Notes: generated from the letters alone by a model not told the origin. Shown: positions 53,661 to 62,214, counted from the first letter of the stretch. The stretch: 64,000 nt of DNA from an uncultured bacterium (GCA_905214525.1 CAJMMN010000005.1:62001-126000), one strand, 5' to 3'. Made by a program: numbers and translations.

Positions 53661-54263
53661 ATGGGCATCTTTAAGAACGATGACAAGCAATCGAGCGCGT
53701 TTGGATTTGACGAGAAAAGCATGGCAGGCAAGGCCGTCAAGGCCGTGCGCTGGATTTACGCCATCACGGGCGTCTTGGCGCTCGTCGCCGGCATCGCACT
53801 GCTGTTTGCGCCCGCCAAATCCCTCGTCTTCCTGACGACCGTCTTGGGCATCTACTTTGTGATCACGGCCGCGATCAGGCTGTTTACCGCTGTTTTCGAG
53901 CCGCTGCTGCCCACCGGCTGGCGCGTTACGAGCATCATCTCCAACCTGCTCATCATTCTGGGCGGCGTCATAATCCTGCGCAACCAGGCCTTCTCGACCG
54001 CGACACTCACCACGATGGTGGTTATCGTGGCCGGCTTTGGCTGGATTGTCGAAGGTGTCATGTCCATTCTGGAGTCCGAGCTTTCGTCCAACCGCGCCCT
54101 TGCCATCCTGAGCGGTGCACTCTCCATCATCGCCGGCATGTTCGTGTTTATCTATCCGCTGTGGTCGGCCAAGATGCTTGTCATCTTTAGTGGCGCCGCG
54201 CTGCTGGTGTTTGGCGTAACGCTCATTGTTCGCGCCATTCAATTTGGCAAACTGGTGCACTAG
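53661..54263 (+). CDS. DUF308/HdeD-family membrane protein
   Basis: A 200-aa membrane protein with a short basic N-terminus and six hydrophobic helices, starting AVRWIYAITGVLALVAGIALLFAP. The pattern of three repeated helix pairs (LVFLTTVLGIYFVITAAIRLF, IISNLLIILGGVIILR, ALSIIAGMFVFIYPLWS) matches HdeD/DUF308. HdeD in E. coli is linked to acid resistance; other members are uncharacterised. GGAAAGGAG is a strong ribosome site. Its stop codon directly abuts the ATG of the next gene. Confidence 0.85.
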   Translation: MGIFKNDDKQSSAFGFDEKSMAGKAVKAVRWIYAITGVLALVAGIALLFAPAKSLVFLTTVLGIYFVITAAIRLFTAVFEPLLPTGWRVTSIISNLLIILGGVIILRNQAFSTATLTTMVVIVAGFGWIVEGVMSILESELSSNRALAILSGALSIIAGMFVFIYPLWSAKMLVIFSGAALLVFGVTLIVRAIQFGKLVH

Positions 54264-54746
54264 ATGCCGCGAACGCTCTTTATTGATGCCGACGCCTGCC
54301 CGGTCACGCGCGAGTCGATTGACTGCGCGCGGCGGGCGGGCGTTGCCGTTGTTATCGCCGGCAATAGCACGCAAAACCTGGAACGACACATTCGCCGCGA
54401 CGACCCGCGCGATGCCGAGCACGCGCGACGCGGCTTTTGGGTCACGACGCTCGACGTGAGCGTGGGCGCCGACAGCGCCGACTTTGCCATTGTCGAACGC
54501 CTGCAGGCGGGCGACGTGGTCGTGACGCAGGACATTGGCTTGGCGAGCATGGTGCTCGGGCGCGATGCCGCCGCCATCGGTGTGCGCGGGCGCGTGTACG
54601 ACAAGGCGACTATCGACATGCAGCTGTTTATTCGCCACGAGGAAAAGAAGGTACGCCGCGCCGGCGGACGCACTCGCGGTCCGGCAGCATTTACCAGCGA
54701 AGATCGCGCCCGCTTTAAACGCAACCTCACCGAGTTGCTGCACTAA
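54264..54746 (+). CDS. UPF0178 / YaiI-YqxD family protein
   Basis: A 160-aa protein of the YaiI/YqxD family (UPF0178), with FIDADACPVTRESID at the N-terminus, then GADSADFAIVERLQAGDVVVTQDIGLASMVL and AAIGVRGRVYDKATID. The fold is PIN-like, with conserved acidic residues D8, D10 and the D-x-D/E cluster, suggesting a nuclease, but no activity is established. It starts directly at the stop of the DUF308 gene, so translation is coupled. Confidence 0.88.
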   Translation: MPRTLFIDADACPVTRESIDCARRAGVAVVIAGNSTQNLERHIRRDDPRDAEHARRGFWVTTLDVSVGADSADFAIVERLQAGDVVVTQDIGLASMVLGRDAAAIGVRGRVYDKATIDMQLFIRHEEKKVRRAGGRTRGPAAFTSEDRARFKRNLTELLH

Positions 54747-54748
54747 CC

Positions 54749-54787
54749 AAGGTAGATTTTTGAGACATGCCTAAAATCTACCTTTTT
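54749..54787 (+). terminator. Terminator after the UPF0178 gene
   Basis: AAGGTAGATTTT-TGAGACATGCCT-AAAATCTACCTTTTT hairpin with T-tail. Confidence 0.88.
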
Positions 54788-54825
54788 GTTTTGAGCGGTG
54801 TGAGCGCTCGGAATCCATGGCTCAA

Positions 54826-54901
54826 CAAAAAACGGGCTTCAAAATGCCATGCGTCGCCGCATTGCGCAGGCGCTGAGCATGGCTATTTGAAGCCCATTTT
54901 T
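54826..54901 (-). terminator. Terminator after the metal exporter
   Basis: Long stem GGGCTTCAAAATGCCATGC / GCATGGCTATTTGAAGCCC with a T-tract on the minus strand, just past the exporter stop. Confidence 0.8.
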
Positions 54902-54910
54902 TAGGCCCAC

Positions 54911-55999
54911 TTAGAGGCCAACGGCGGAGAGGATGAGGCCCCAGCCAGCGCCGATGACGTACATCATGATCAGGAACACGGCATTTTCGCGGGCGCTGCG
55001 GTTGGTGCGGAACAGCACCAGATAACCCACGCCGGCGGAAATGAGCGTGCCGGCGAGCATCGGCGCCAGTTGCAGCGCGCCTTCCAGATACAGCTGTGTA
55101 ATGACCACGCTCGCCGAGCAATTGGGAATCAGCCCGACAAGCGCCGAACCCAGGACAGCGAGTGTCTCGTTGCCGCGCAGGAACTGCTCGATCGCGGACT
55201 CGCCGAACGTCTCGAGCACGGCGACCAGAATCAGCGTCACCAGAAAAATGAATACCGAGACCTGCACGGTGTGCGAGATCGCACTGCGGATGATCGACAG
55301 GACAGGCGTCCCTTCGTGGGAGTGAGAGTGACCGTGACCATCATGGTGTTCATGTTCGCCCTCATGACCGTGATCGTGGCCATGTCCGTGTTCGTGCTCG
55401 TCCTCGTCTTCATCACAACCGCAATGGTCGCGCTCGCACAGCTCGTGGATGTGGTCGGCGCTCACGCCTGCCTCGGCCACCTCGTCGATGATGTCACCGC
55501 CGCTGTGGTCGTCGTGCGCGCAGTTCACGTGGGCCGGGTTGGCCGCGGTTCCCAGCACGGTACGGCGAATCGCCGCGTGCGCGCGGGCGTTACGGCGCAG
55601 GCCGCGAATGGCAGCGTCCACGATAAAACCCGTGACCAGTGCGATCAGCGCTTTCGAAGCCAAAAGCATCGCCATAGTCTGCACGGGAACCTGCTCGGCA
55701 AGCAACAGCGGCAGCATCTCATCGGAGGTCGAAAGGAACACCGCCACCAACGTGCCCAAGGTCACGACACGGCCGGCGTACAGCGTTGCTGCCATGGCCG
55801 AAAATCCGCACTGCGGCACCATGCCCAGCAGCGAGCCAACCACGGGACCCGCAGCGCCGGCGCGCTTGATAGCGCCGTTGACGCGGTCGCCCGCAACGTG
55901 CTCAAGTGTCTCGAGAGCAAGATACGTCACCAACAAAAACGGCACCAGCGACAGCGTGTCCTTGCCGGCGTCGAGCAGAATATCAATCAGTAAATCCAT
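54911..55999 (-). CDS. ArsP_2-type heavy-metal exporter with His-rich loop
   Basis: A 362-aa polytopic protein matching the ten-helix putative heavy-metal exporter family (ArsP_2; sometimes called putative manganese transporter). Two homologous halves are visible, each with a GLxPxCxxS-type motif (GMVPQCGFSAMAATLYAG and GLIPNCSASVVITQLYLEG) and a GTL element. Between them, about residues 150-230, is a cytoplasmic or periplasmic loop with CAHDDH, then alternating His with Glu, Asp and Gly (HEHGHGHDHGH), typical of zinc or nickel sensing. The substrate metal is unknown. It has its own terminator and opposes the exonuclease. Confidence 0.82.
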   Translation of the reverse strand: MDLLIDILLDAGKDTLSLVPFLLVTYLALETLEHVAGDRVNGAIKRAGAAGPVVGSLLGMVPQCGFSAMAATLYAGRVVTLGTLVAVFLSTSDEMLPLLLAEQVPVQTMAMLLASKALIALVTGFIVDAAIRGLRRNARAHAAIRRTVLGTAANPAHVNCAHDDHSGGDIIDEVAEAGVSADHIHELCERDHCGCDEDEDEHEHGHGHDHGHEGEHEHHDGHGHSHSHEGTPVLSIIRSAISHTVQVSVFIFLVTLILVAVLETFGESAIEQFLRGNETLAVLGSALVGLIPNCSASVVITQLYLEGALQLAPMLAGTLISAGVGYLVLFRTNRSARENAVFLIMMYVIGAGWGLILSAVGL

Positions 56000-56170
56000 G
56001 ACGGATGGAACCTTTCGTGTCTTTCGGCAGCATTGTAAAAGTCCTAGCGGTCAACTAGGGTATTGTAGTTGTCCCGGGCGCGGTGCCAATAGTTGCCTAT
56101 GGTAAACTATCATCTCGCCATAACTCAGTAGCCTCGAGCCGCACAACGCGGCCCGTCCAAGGAGTAGCAT

Positions 56171-57139
56171 ATGAACGTATCGCAAGCACTCGAATACGAG
56201 CGCCAGCCGTTTATCCCCATGTTTATCTACGGCGACCACGGCGCCATGGAGTCCGAGCGCCAGAAGGGCGAGGAGGCCCTCAAGGTGCTCGAGACCGAGT
56301 ACTTTACCGCCGAGGGCGACCCCGGCTTCGACTTTGCCACCGTGCGCGACCTGGCCGACCGCAACCGCGACCTGTGCGACCAGATTGGCGAGGCGCGTCT
56401 GCGCAACGTGACGCCCGCGACGCTCTCGCGCGGCCTGTCCGATGCCGACACCTGCGCCGCCATCGGCAAGATGCAAAAGCGCACCGCCGCGTCCGTTATG
56501 CGCGAAATCCGCGGCGACCGCGACGCGCTCGGCGTGGCCTACGCCCGCAAGCCCATCCAGGGCACCGTGCTCGGTATCGACATCGAGACCACCGGCCGTG
56601 CACCCGAGCGCGGCTATATCATCAACGTGGGCTGGGAGATCATGGAGCTCACCAGCGACGCCGTCCCGCATGACGCCGAGGCACACTACTGCGGCCTGCC
56701 CGACATCTACCGCGGCGAGGATGTGCCGTTGTCGAATATCCACCACATCACCTGGGACGACATCGACGGCAAAAAGCCGTTCCGCGAGAACAAAGAGCTG
56801 CAAAAGCAGCTGCTCAAGCTTATGAAGAAGTACCCGTACATGGCACACAACGCCGCCTTTGAGGACAGCTGGTTCAAGATCCACCTGGACGGCTACGCCG
56901 AGGCACGCCGCGCCGGCAAGATCATCGTCATCGACTCGCGCCAGATCTGCCGCAGCCTGGACGCCGACGTGCGCTCGCTCCCCCGCGAGTCCGCCCCAGC
57001 CGCGCTCGAGAACTGGGCGCGCCGCCGTGGAACCCTCGCCGCCGACGCCAACGAGCAGCACCTGGGCTTGGACGACACCGACCTCATGCTCCGCACCGTC
57101 CAAGCCGAGTTCAACCTCAAGAACCTATTCGCGAAATAA
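56171..57139 (+). CDS. DEDDh-type 3'-5' exonuclease-domain protein
   Basis: A 322-aa protein with a C-terminal exonuclease domain related to the DnaQ proofreading subunit. Catalytic residues are D137 and E139 (GIDIETTG), D232 (AHNAAFEDSW) and the H297-D302 pair (HLGLDDTDLM). The N-terminal 120 residues are helical, charged and without a family assignment. AAGGAG is present before the ATG. It is a single gene. Likely roles are DNA repair or RNA trimming; the substrate is unknown. Confidence 0.83.
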   Translation: MNVSQALEYERQPFIPMFIYGDHGAMESERQKGEEALKVLETEYFTAEGDPGFDFATVRDLADRNRDLCDQIGEARLRNVTPATLSRGLSDADTCAAIGKMQKRTAASVMREIRGDRDALGVAYARKPIQGTVLGIDIETTGRAPERGYIINVGWEIMELTSDAVPHDAEAHYCGLPDIYRGEDVPLSNIHHITWDDIDGKKPFRENKELQKQLLKLMKKYPYMAHNAAFEDSWFKIHLDGYAEARRAGKIIVIDSRQICRSLDADVRSLPRESAPAALENWARRRGTLAADANEQHLGLDDTDLMLRTVQAEFNLKNLFAK

Positions 57140-57285
57140 CCGATCCATCTGCGGGAGCGCCTGCCAGGCACAGCGCAATCCGTCTGGGCACACCGGCACG
57201 CAGTAAACTAGGGCGCAGCCTTATGGCTGCACCCTAGTTTTCATCAAAACGAGCAAATACGCGTGCTTCACATAGTCGGCAGGTT

Positions 57286-57482
57286 GGCCCACCTACATTT
57301 TTCGAGTTGTTCGGCCAGCTGAACCACTAGTCAAGGCCCCTTGAACCGCAATCGAGCGCTATAGTCGCCCCAATTTCGCAACCAAGCCCTATAAATCTAT
57401 CTGAATCAATTCGAATAGGACGTTGCGATCGCACCATTCGTATAGGATAAGGCCGAATAACTCAAATTATGTTGGTGAGGCA
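57286..57482. repeat. Upstream inverted pair of family-5 repeat
   Basis: Two copies of CC(A/T)ACAT.TTTCGAG.TGTTCGGCC-like elements, one direct (57286-57317) and one inverted (57452-57481), in the 553-bp gap before paralogue B. Read as peptide the core gives PTFFELFG. A second pair lies downstream. The rest of the gap is AT-rich with no gene. Confidence 0.6.
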
Positions 57483-57692
57483 TCTGAGCGGTCGGCAAAA
57501 ACGCTTAGAAGCTACGAATCCGCAACTAAAGTTCACCAAAATGGGGCAGCCGACAGAAACCTCCCCAGCCGAAGCTGCCCCCCCTCAATACGACAGCTCA
57601 AAAACCCACCGTTCGCAGAAGATAAGCCGCGCCCCAATACCGTTGCCCGAAGTTTCGAGCGTATATGGCGTCCGCTATGCCATCATGCGCGT

Positions 57693-58901
57693 ATGGGAAT
57701 CGTTCTGTCACATACCACGGCACGCGCTGTATACCAAACAGTCAACTCGCTCGCAAGCCACGCGACCGATCCCATATCTATGGAAAAGATCAAGGTGTCT
57801 GCGCCGACCACGTCCAACCTGGAAGCGGCGCGAGCATGGCTCAACAGAAAGAATGTCGATTCTGAAAGCATCCATGTGCTGACGTTTTCCAATAATGCCA
57901 AAAGGCACCGCAAGGGCTGCATCTGCCACTGCACGCGCTATACGTTTGATGCAGAAAGCTACCTAGAACTCGAGCCGAACGTCTACATCGTCGATATCAA
58001 GCTGTGCGCGTTAGAAGCAGCAGCCGACCTCAACCTTTCGGAGCTCGTTGAGTATTACTTTGAAATCTGCGGCTCCTACGCGCTTGGAACGTCCGACGAA
58101 ACTCAATATCGCGAGCGCCCAGCCCTAACCAGCGTTGAAGAGCTCAGAGCCTTCTTTTCAGAGGCATCGGGGTATCGTGGATCTAATAAAGCACTTAAGG
58201 CACTTTCTTATGTACGCGAAGGCTGTCGCTCCCCACTCGAAACGGCGTTTGTCATGATGCTGACAATGCCCAAGTCAATGGGTGGCTTAGCCATACGCGC
58301 TATCAAAACGGACTATCCGATCCCAGTCCCCAAAAGATACGCCGCCCTAACGCGACGGACGGTTTTCTACCTCGACGCGCTGCTCGAAAATTCGATGACC
58401 GATATCGAATACAACGGCTTTTACCACGACGAGCCCGAACAGCAATCAATTGACGAGGAACGCCGAAACACGCTGCGAAACATGGGATATGCCGTTATCA
58501 CAGTTAGTCGTCATTCGTTTTTCAAGCAGTCCGCTTTTAGGCGGGTCATGGAAGCGATTCGCATTCGCGAGAAGATATGGCCCGGTCGACTCCCGGATAA
58601 CTTCGCCATCCTGCAAGAAACTCTTCGTCAATTTGTCTTGCGGCGCTACTTCGAATACGGTCGCCGCGTCCTGGAGACACTCAAAGAAGAAGAGGCCGCC
58701 AAGCGCGAAATTGCAAGCCAATATCCGCAAGCTGATGGCCCGAGCATCAACGATGTGCCAGAACCCGACGACATGCAACACGTCGGGGCCCTTGCTGAGG
58801 AAATCAATGGGCCTTGGGAATGCGACATGTTCGCAAAAATCGATGAAAACCGCACGGAAGACGACACGATTATTGATCTAATTGAGAATTCGCTCTTCTA
58901 A
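57693..58901 (+). CDS. Vsr/DUF559-like nuclease-fold protein, paralogue B
   Basis: A ~402-aa relative of paralogue A. Shared motifs in order are VYIVDIKLCALEAAADLNLSELVEYYFEICGSYAL, REGCRSPLETAFVMMLTMPKSMGG and, in the nuclease-like region, IEYNGFYHDEPEQQSIDEERRNTLRNMGYAVITVSRHSF. The Glu-Tyr-Asn-Gly and His-Asp residues stand where Vsr-fold active-site residues lie. It has an extra ~110-aa charged C-terminal tail ending in acidic repeats. Codon use and base composition are AT-richer than neighbours, suggesting acquisition. A start 90 codons further upstream is possible but the peptide is poor. Confidence 0.55.
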   Translation: MGIVLSHTTARAVYQTVNSLASHATDPISMEKIKVSAPTTSNLEAARAWLNRKNVDSESIHVLTFSNNAKRHRKGCICHCTRYTFDAESYLELEPNVYIVDIKLCALEAAADLNLSELVEYYFEICGSYALGTSDETQYRERPALTSVEELRAFFSEASGYRGSNKALKALSYVREGCRSPLETAFVMMLTMPKSMGGLAIRAIKTDYPIPVPKRYAALTRRTVFYLDALLENSMTDIEYNGFYHDEPEQQSIDEERRNTLRNMGYAVITVSRHSFFKQSAFRRVMEAIRIREKIWPGRLPDNFAILQETLRQFVLRRYFEYGRRVLETLKEEEAAKREIASQYPQADGPSINDVPEPDDMQHVGALAEEINGPWECDMFAKIDENRTEDDTIIDLIENSLF

Positions 58902-58917
58902 AGGCGATCTCTGCGGA

Positions 58918-59140
58918 TGTCCACCTACATTTTTCGACTTATTCGGCCACCGATGTGCCAGATTGGCTGCAGCAATGCTCAATATAACTTTAGATAAAAC
59001 TGATTCTGCAGGAACTCCCGTAGAGGAAGAACTGATTCTCGCTGTATTTAACACGATAAAGTACAAATATGAACAGTCCTAATGCTTCTCAAGGTGGCTT
59101 TCTTAGCATGCTGGCCGAACATCTCGAAATATGTTGGCGA
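58918..59140. repeat. Downstream inverted pair of family-5 repeat
   Basis: One direct copy (58920-58950, CACCTACATTTTTCGACTTA...) and one inverted copy (59108-59139, GGCCGAACATCTCGAAATAT...) after paralogue B. The rest of the 389-bp gap before the ArsR gene is AT-rich, without a gene I would defend. Confidence 0.6.
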
Positions 59141-59220
59141 GCATTGCGTCGATGTCTCCCAACCCGCAGAAAATCGCAGAGGCGGCAAGCAGTCATCGAA
59201 GTTAACGTAAATTGTATTGA

Positions 59221-59277
59221 CATATGAACATGCGCTCATATAATCGGAAGTAATTTATATGAGCGCATGTTCATATG
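59221..59277 (+). promoter_or_regulatory. Two ArsR-type operators before the metal-resistance operon
   Basis: ATATGAACATGCGCTCATAT (about 59223-59242) and its inverse ATATGAGCGCATGTTCATAT (about 59257-59276) flank the likely promoter of arsR. Each has the dyad form of SmtB/ArsR sites. A third related site, ATATGAGCGAGTGTTCATA, lies at 59996-60014 before the ATPase. Confidence 0.85.
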
Positions 59278-59290
59278 AAAGGATGTTGCA

Positions 59291-59656
59291 ATGAGCAGCC
59301 ACGCTGATGAAACAAAGACTGGCATCGAGGCCACCGAGCCGATCGTCCCCACCACCTGCTCGCCCGAGGACCTTCCCGACGAGGAGCTGTTGTACGACCT
59401 GGCCGACCTGTTCAAGGTCTTCAGCGACACCACACGCATCAAGATCCTCTATGCCCTCATGGGCCGCGAGCTCTGCGTGGCCGACATCGCCGAAGCGACC
59501 GCAACCTCGCAGTCGGCAGTATCGCACCAGCTGCGCACGCTTAAGCAGTCGCACCTGGTCAAGTTCCGCCGCGACGGCCGCAACATTCTCTACTCGCTCG
59601 CCGACGATCACGTCTACACCATGCTTAACCAGGGCATGAGCCATATCTGCGAATAG
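59291..59656 (+). CDS. ArsR/SmtB-family metal-sensing repressor
   Basis: A 121-aa winged-helix repressor. VFSDTTRIKILYALMGRELCVADIAEATATSQSAVSHQLRTLKQSHLVKF is the DNA-binding region. Two metal-site patterns coexist: ELCVAD (Cys62) of the alpha-3 type and D106-H107...H118...E121 at the C-terminus, of the alpha-5 (zinc, SmtB/CzrA) type. C23 lies in an N-terminal tail as in CadC. Zn, Cd or Pb are the likely inducers. The operator palindromes directly upstream and the ATPase downstream show it controls this operon. Confidence 0.92.
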   Translation: MSSHADETKTGIEATEPIVPTTCSPEDLPDEELLYDLADLFKVFSDTTRIKILYALMGRELCVADIAEATATSQSAVSHQLRTLKQSHLVKFRRDGRNILYSLADDHVYTMLNQGMSHICE

Positions 59657-59719
59657 CAATCAACCACGGTATCAGCGCGGCCGGCACCCAGACCGCTAAC
59701 ACAGGGAAAGGAACCCACC

Positions 59720-59938
59720 ATGAAAAAGCAGTTCAAGCTCGACGAGATCGATTGCGCCAACTGCGCGCGCGAGCTTCAGGACGAACTTGCCAAGCTCGAG
59801 GGCGTCAAGTCCGTTTCGGTCAACTTTATGACCCAGAAGCTGACGCTCGAGGCCGACGACGCCAAGTTCGACGAGGTCCTGGACCGCGTCGTTGAGTTCA
59901 CCGCCGACGCCGAGCCGGACTGCGAGATCATTCTCTAA
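59720..59938 (+). CDS. Heavy-metal-associated (HMA) metallochaperone
   Basis: A 72-aa ferredoxin-like HMA domain with the metal-binding C12-A-N-C15 motif (IDCANCARELQDEL). Residues after it (GVKSVSVNFMTQKLTLEA) match the second strand-helix unit. It is the free-standing version of the N-terminal domain usually fused to P1B-ATPases; the ATPase next to it lacks one. GGAAAGGAA precedes the ATG. It most likely delivers Zn or Cd to the pump. Confidence 0.9.
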   Translation: MKKQFKLDEIDCANCARELQDELAKLEGVKSVSVNFMTQKLTLEADDAKFDEVLDRVVEFTADAEPDCEIIL

Positions 59939-59995
59939 CCCGCGCATACGTTGACCTGCGAGGCCGCGCTTGCCGCGGCCTTTGCTCGCGAAATT

Positions 59996-60014
59996 ATATG
60001 AGCGAGTGTTCATA
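59996..60014 (+). promoter_or_regulatory. ArsR-type operator before the P1B-ATPase
   Basis: ATATGAGCGAGTGTTCATA, the same dyad as the two sites upstream of the arsR gene with one altered arm. It suggests separate control of the ATPase by the same repressor. Confidence 0.75.
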
Positions 60015-60037
60015 AACTCAAATGAGAGGTTTGAATC

Positions 60038-61990
60038 ATGACAGCCGCCGATCCCAAAAAGAAAAAGAAGAAGCGCAAGAAGAAAGAGTCCCTTGAGCAT
60101 AAGCGCAACCGCATCCTGATAGCACTGGGCATTTTTGCCGTTGTTTATGCCCTCGACGAGCTCGGCGCCCTCACTATCGCATTTGGGGAGCCCGGCAACA
60201 TCTACGCCAGCTTTGTGCTGTTCCTCGTGCCGTTTTTGATTGCCGGCTACGACGTACTGCAAAAGGCATTCAATAACATCCGCCGCGGCAAGGCCTTCGA
60301 CGAGAGCTTCCTCATGGCCGTCGCGACCATCGGCGCGTTTGCCATGGTGCTCTTCCCCGACACCGACCCGCACATGGCCGAAGGCGCCGCTGTCATGCTG
60401 TTCTACCAGGTCGGCGAGTTGTTCCAGGCATACGCCGTGGGCAAGAGCCGCAAGTCGATCAGTGCCATGATGGACATCGCGCCCGACTACGCTAACGTCG
60501 AGCAAGCCGACGGCACACTCGAACAGGTCTTTCCCGATGACATCGCCGTCGGCACCGTGATCGTGGTCAAGCCCGGCGAGCGCGTGCCTATCGACGGCGT
60601 CATCGTCGAGGGCGAAACCCAGCTCGACACCGCCGCACTCACGGGCGAGTCGGTCCCCCGCCCGGCCAAGACCGGCGACGATATCATCAGCGGTTGCATC
60701 AACATGACGGGCCTCATCCACGTGCGCACCACCAAGCCCTTTGGCGAGTCAACCGTCGCGCGTGTTCTGGAGCTCGTGGAGAATGCCAGCGAAAAGAAGG
60801 CGCGCACCGAGAACTTCATCACGCGCTTTGCCCGCGTCTACACCCCCGCCGTCACTGGCACTGCCGCGGTGCTCGCGCTTGGCGGCGGCCTGGTGACTGG
60901 CGCTTGGTCCGATTGGATCCTGCGCGGCCTGACCTTCTTGGTCGTCAGCTGCCCGTGCGCCCTCGTGATCAGCGTACCGTTGAGTTTCTTTGGCGGCATC
61001 GGCGGCGCGTCCAAGCTGGGCGTTCTCATCAAGGGCTCCAACTACCTCGAGACGCTCGCCGACGTGGACACCATCGTCTTCGACAAAACGGGCACCCTCA
61101 CCAACGGCACGTTCTCAGTCGTCGCGGTGCACCCCGAGGCTGGCTATACCGAGCAGTCGCTGCTCGAAGTCGCAGCCCTTGCTGAGTCGTTCTCCGATCA
61201 CCCCATCGCGCAGTCCGTGCGCGACGCCTACCAGGGCGAGGTCGACCCCAAGCGCGTGAGCGACTCCGCCAACGACGCGGGCCACGGCGTGACGGCAACC
61301 ATCGACGGCAAGCACGTCGTCGTTGGCAACGCCAAGATGCTCGCCGCGGCCGGCGTTGAAGCACCGGACTGTGAGGTTGTCGGCACGATCCTCCACGTGC
61401 TCGTTGACGGCGTGTACGCCGGCCACATCGTGATTGCAGACACCGTTAAGGCCGATGCGGAGCAAACGATTCGCGACCTGCATGCCGCCGGTATCAACCG
61501 CACCGTCATGCTCACGGGCGACCGCGAGGAGGTTGCAGCGTCTGTGGCCAAGCAACTCGGTCTCGACGAGTTCCACGCGCAGCTCCTGCCGGGCGACAAG
61601 GTCGAGCGCGTTGAGGCGCTACTCGCGGCCGAAAGTGGCAAGGGCAAGCTCGCCTTTGTCGGCGACGGTATCAACGACGCGCCTGTGCTTACGCGCGCCG
61701 ATGTGGGCATTGCCATGGGCGCCATGGGCTCCGACGCCGCGATCGAGGCCGCCGACGTGGTGCTGATGGACGACAAGCCGTCCAACATTTCCCGCGCGAT
61801 CCGCGTGGCGCGCAAGACCATGACGATCGTTTGGCAGAACATCATCTTTGCACTGGGCATTAAGCTGCTGATTCTGGTGCTCGCGGCGCTGGGCATCGCC
61901 AGTATGTGGCTTGCCGTCTTTGGCGACGTGGGCGTGGCGATCATCGCCATCCTGAACGCCATGCGCGCGATGGGTGTCAAGAACCTGTAG
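60038..61990 (+). CDS. P1B-type heavy-metal-exporting ATPase (Zn/Cd/Pb)
   Basis: A 650-aa metal pump of the CadA/ZntA branch. The N-terminus is Lys-rich with no fused HMA domain. The actuator motif is TGESVPRP, the transmembrane ion motif is C305-P-C307 (VVSCPCALVIS), and the phosphorylation site D349 lies in DKTGTLTNGT. HP-type SDHPIAQSV, VMLTGDREEVAASVAKQLG and FVGDGINDAPVLTRADVGIAMGAMGSDAA complete the P- and N-domains. Three or four membrane helices precede the actuator domain and two follow the hinge. Zn2+, Cd2+ and Pb2+ are expected, from CPC and the ArsR type. It is the last gene of the operon. Confidence 0.93.
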   Translation: MTAADPKKKKKKRKKKESLEHKRNRILIALGIFAVVYALDELGALTIAFGEPGNIYASFVLFLVPFLIAGYDVLQKAFNNIRRGKAFDESFLMAVATIGAFAMVLFPDTDPHMAEGAAVMLFYQVGELFQAYAVGKSRKSISAMMDIAPDYANVEQADGTLEQVFPDDIAVGTVIVVKPGERVPIDGVIVEGETQLDTAALTGESVPRPAKTGDDIISGCINMTGLIHVRTTKPFGESTVARVLELVENASEKKARTENFITRFARVYTPAVTGTAAVLALGGGLVTGAWSDWILRGLTFLVVSCPCALVISVPLSFFGGIGGASKLGVLIKGSNYLETLADVDTIVFDKTGTLTNGTFSVVAVHPEAGYTEQSLLEVAALAESFSDHPIAQSVRDAYQGEVDPKRVSDSANDAGHGVTATIDGKHVVVGNAKMLAAAGVEAPDCEVVGTILHVLVDGVYAGHIVIADTVKADAEQTIRDLHAAGINRTVMLTGDREEVAASVAKQLGLDEFHAQLLPGDKVERVEALLAAESGKGKLAFVGDGINDAPVLTRADVGIAMGAMGSDAAIEAADVVLMDDKPSNISRAIRVARKTMTIVWQNIIFALGIKLLILVLAALGIASMWLAVFGDVGVAIIAILNAMRAMGVKNL

Positions 61991-62006
61991 CGCCTGTGGT
62001 CCCTCC

Positions 62007-62136
62007 GGCCGGGACCGGGCTTGGTTTTGAAAACGTCCTCGACCAATGAAGCGCCCCCGTTCTGCTCCTTCGGAGCTACGAACGGGGGCGCTTCTGGTCT
62101 GCGGAGTGTTTTCAAAAACCAAGCCCGGTCCCGGCC
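62007..62136. repeat. Nested composite palindrome
   Basis: A long outer stem (GGCCGGGACCGGGCTTGGTT... with its inverse, 62007-62034 and 62108-62136, one bulged base) encloses a perfect inner 15-bp stem (GAAGCGCCCCCGTTC / GAACGGGGGCGCTTC) with a small GCTCC-TTC-GGAGC cap. It separates the convergent ATPase and DtxR genes. It can act as terminator but is far larger than needed. Confidence 0.8.
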
Positions 62137-62214
62137 TGCGGTAACGTTGCTGGCGGTTCTTGGGCATCGCTTGGTGGCGGGGTTCCTTGTCTGAGTTGGA
62201 CTTGGTTGGCGGGG

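Noticed and set aside
57423..57692. N-terminal 90-codon extension of Vsr-like paralogue B
   Set aside because: The peptide is low quality, spans one repeat copy, and paralogue A has no equivalent.
58882..59082. Short gene between the Vsr-like protein and ArsR
   Set aside because: It overlaps the end of paralogue B and one repeat copy, has no ribosome site, and the repeat explains most of its sequence.
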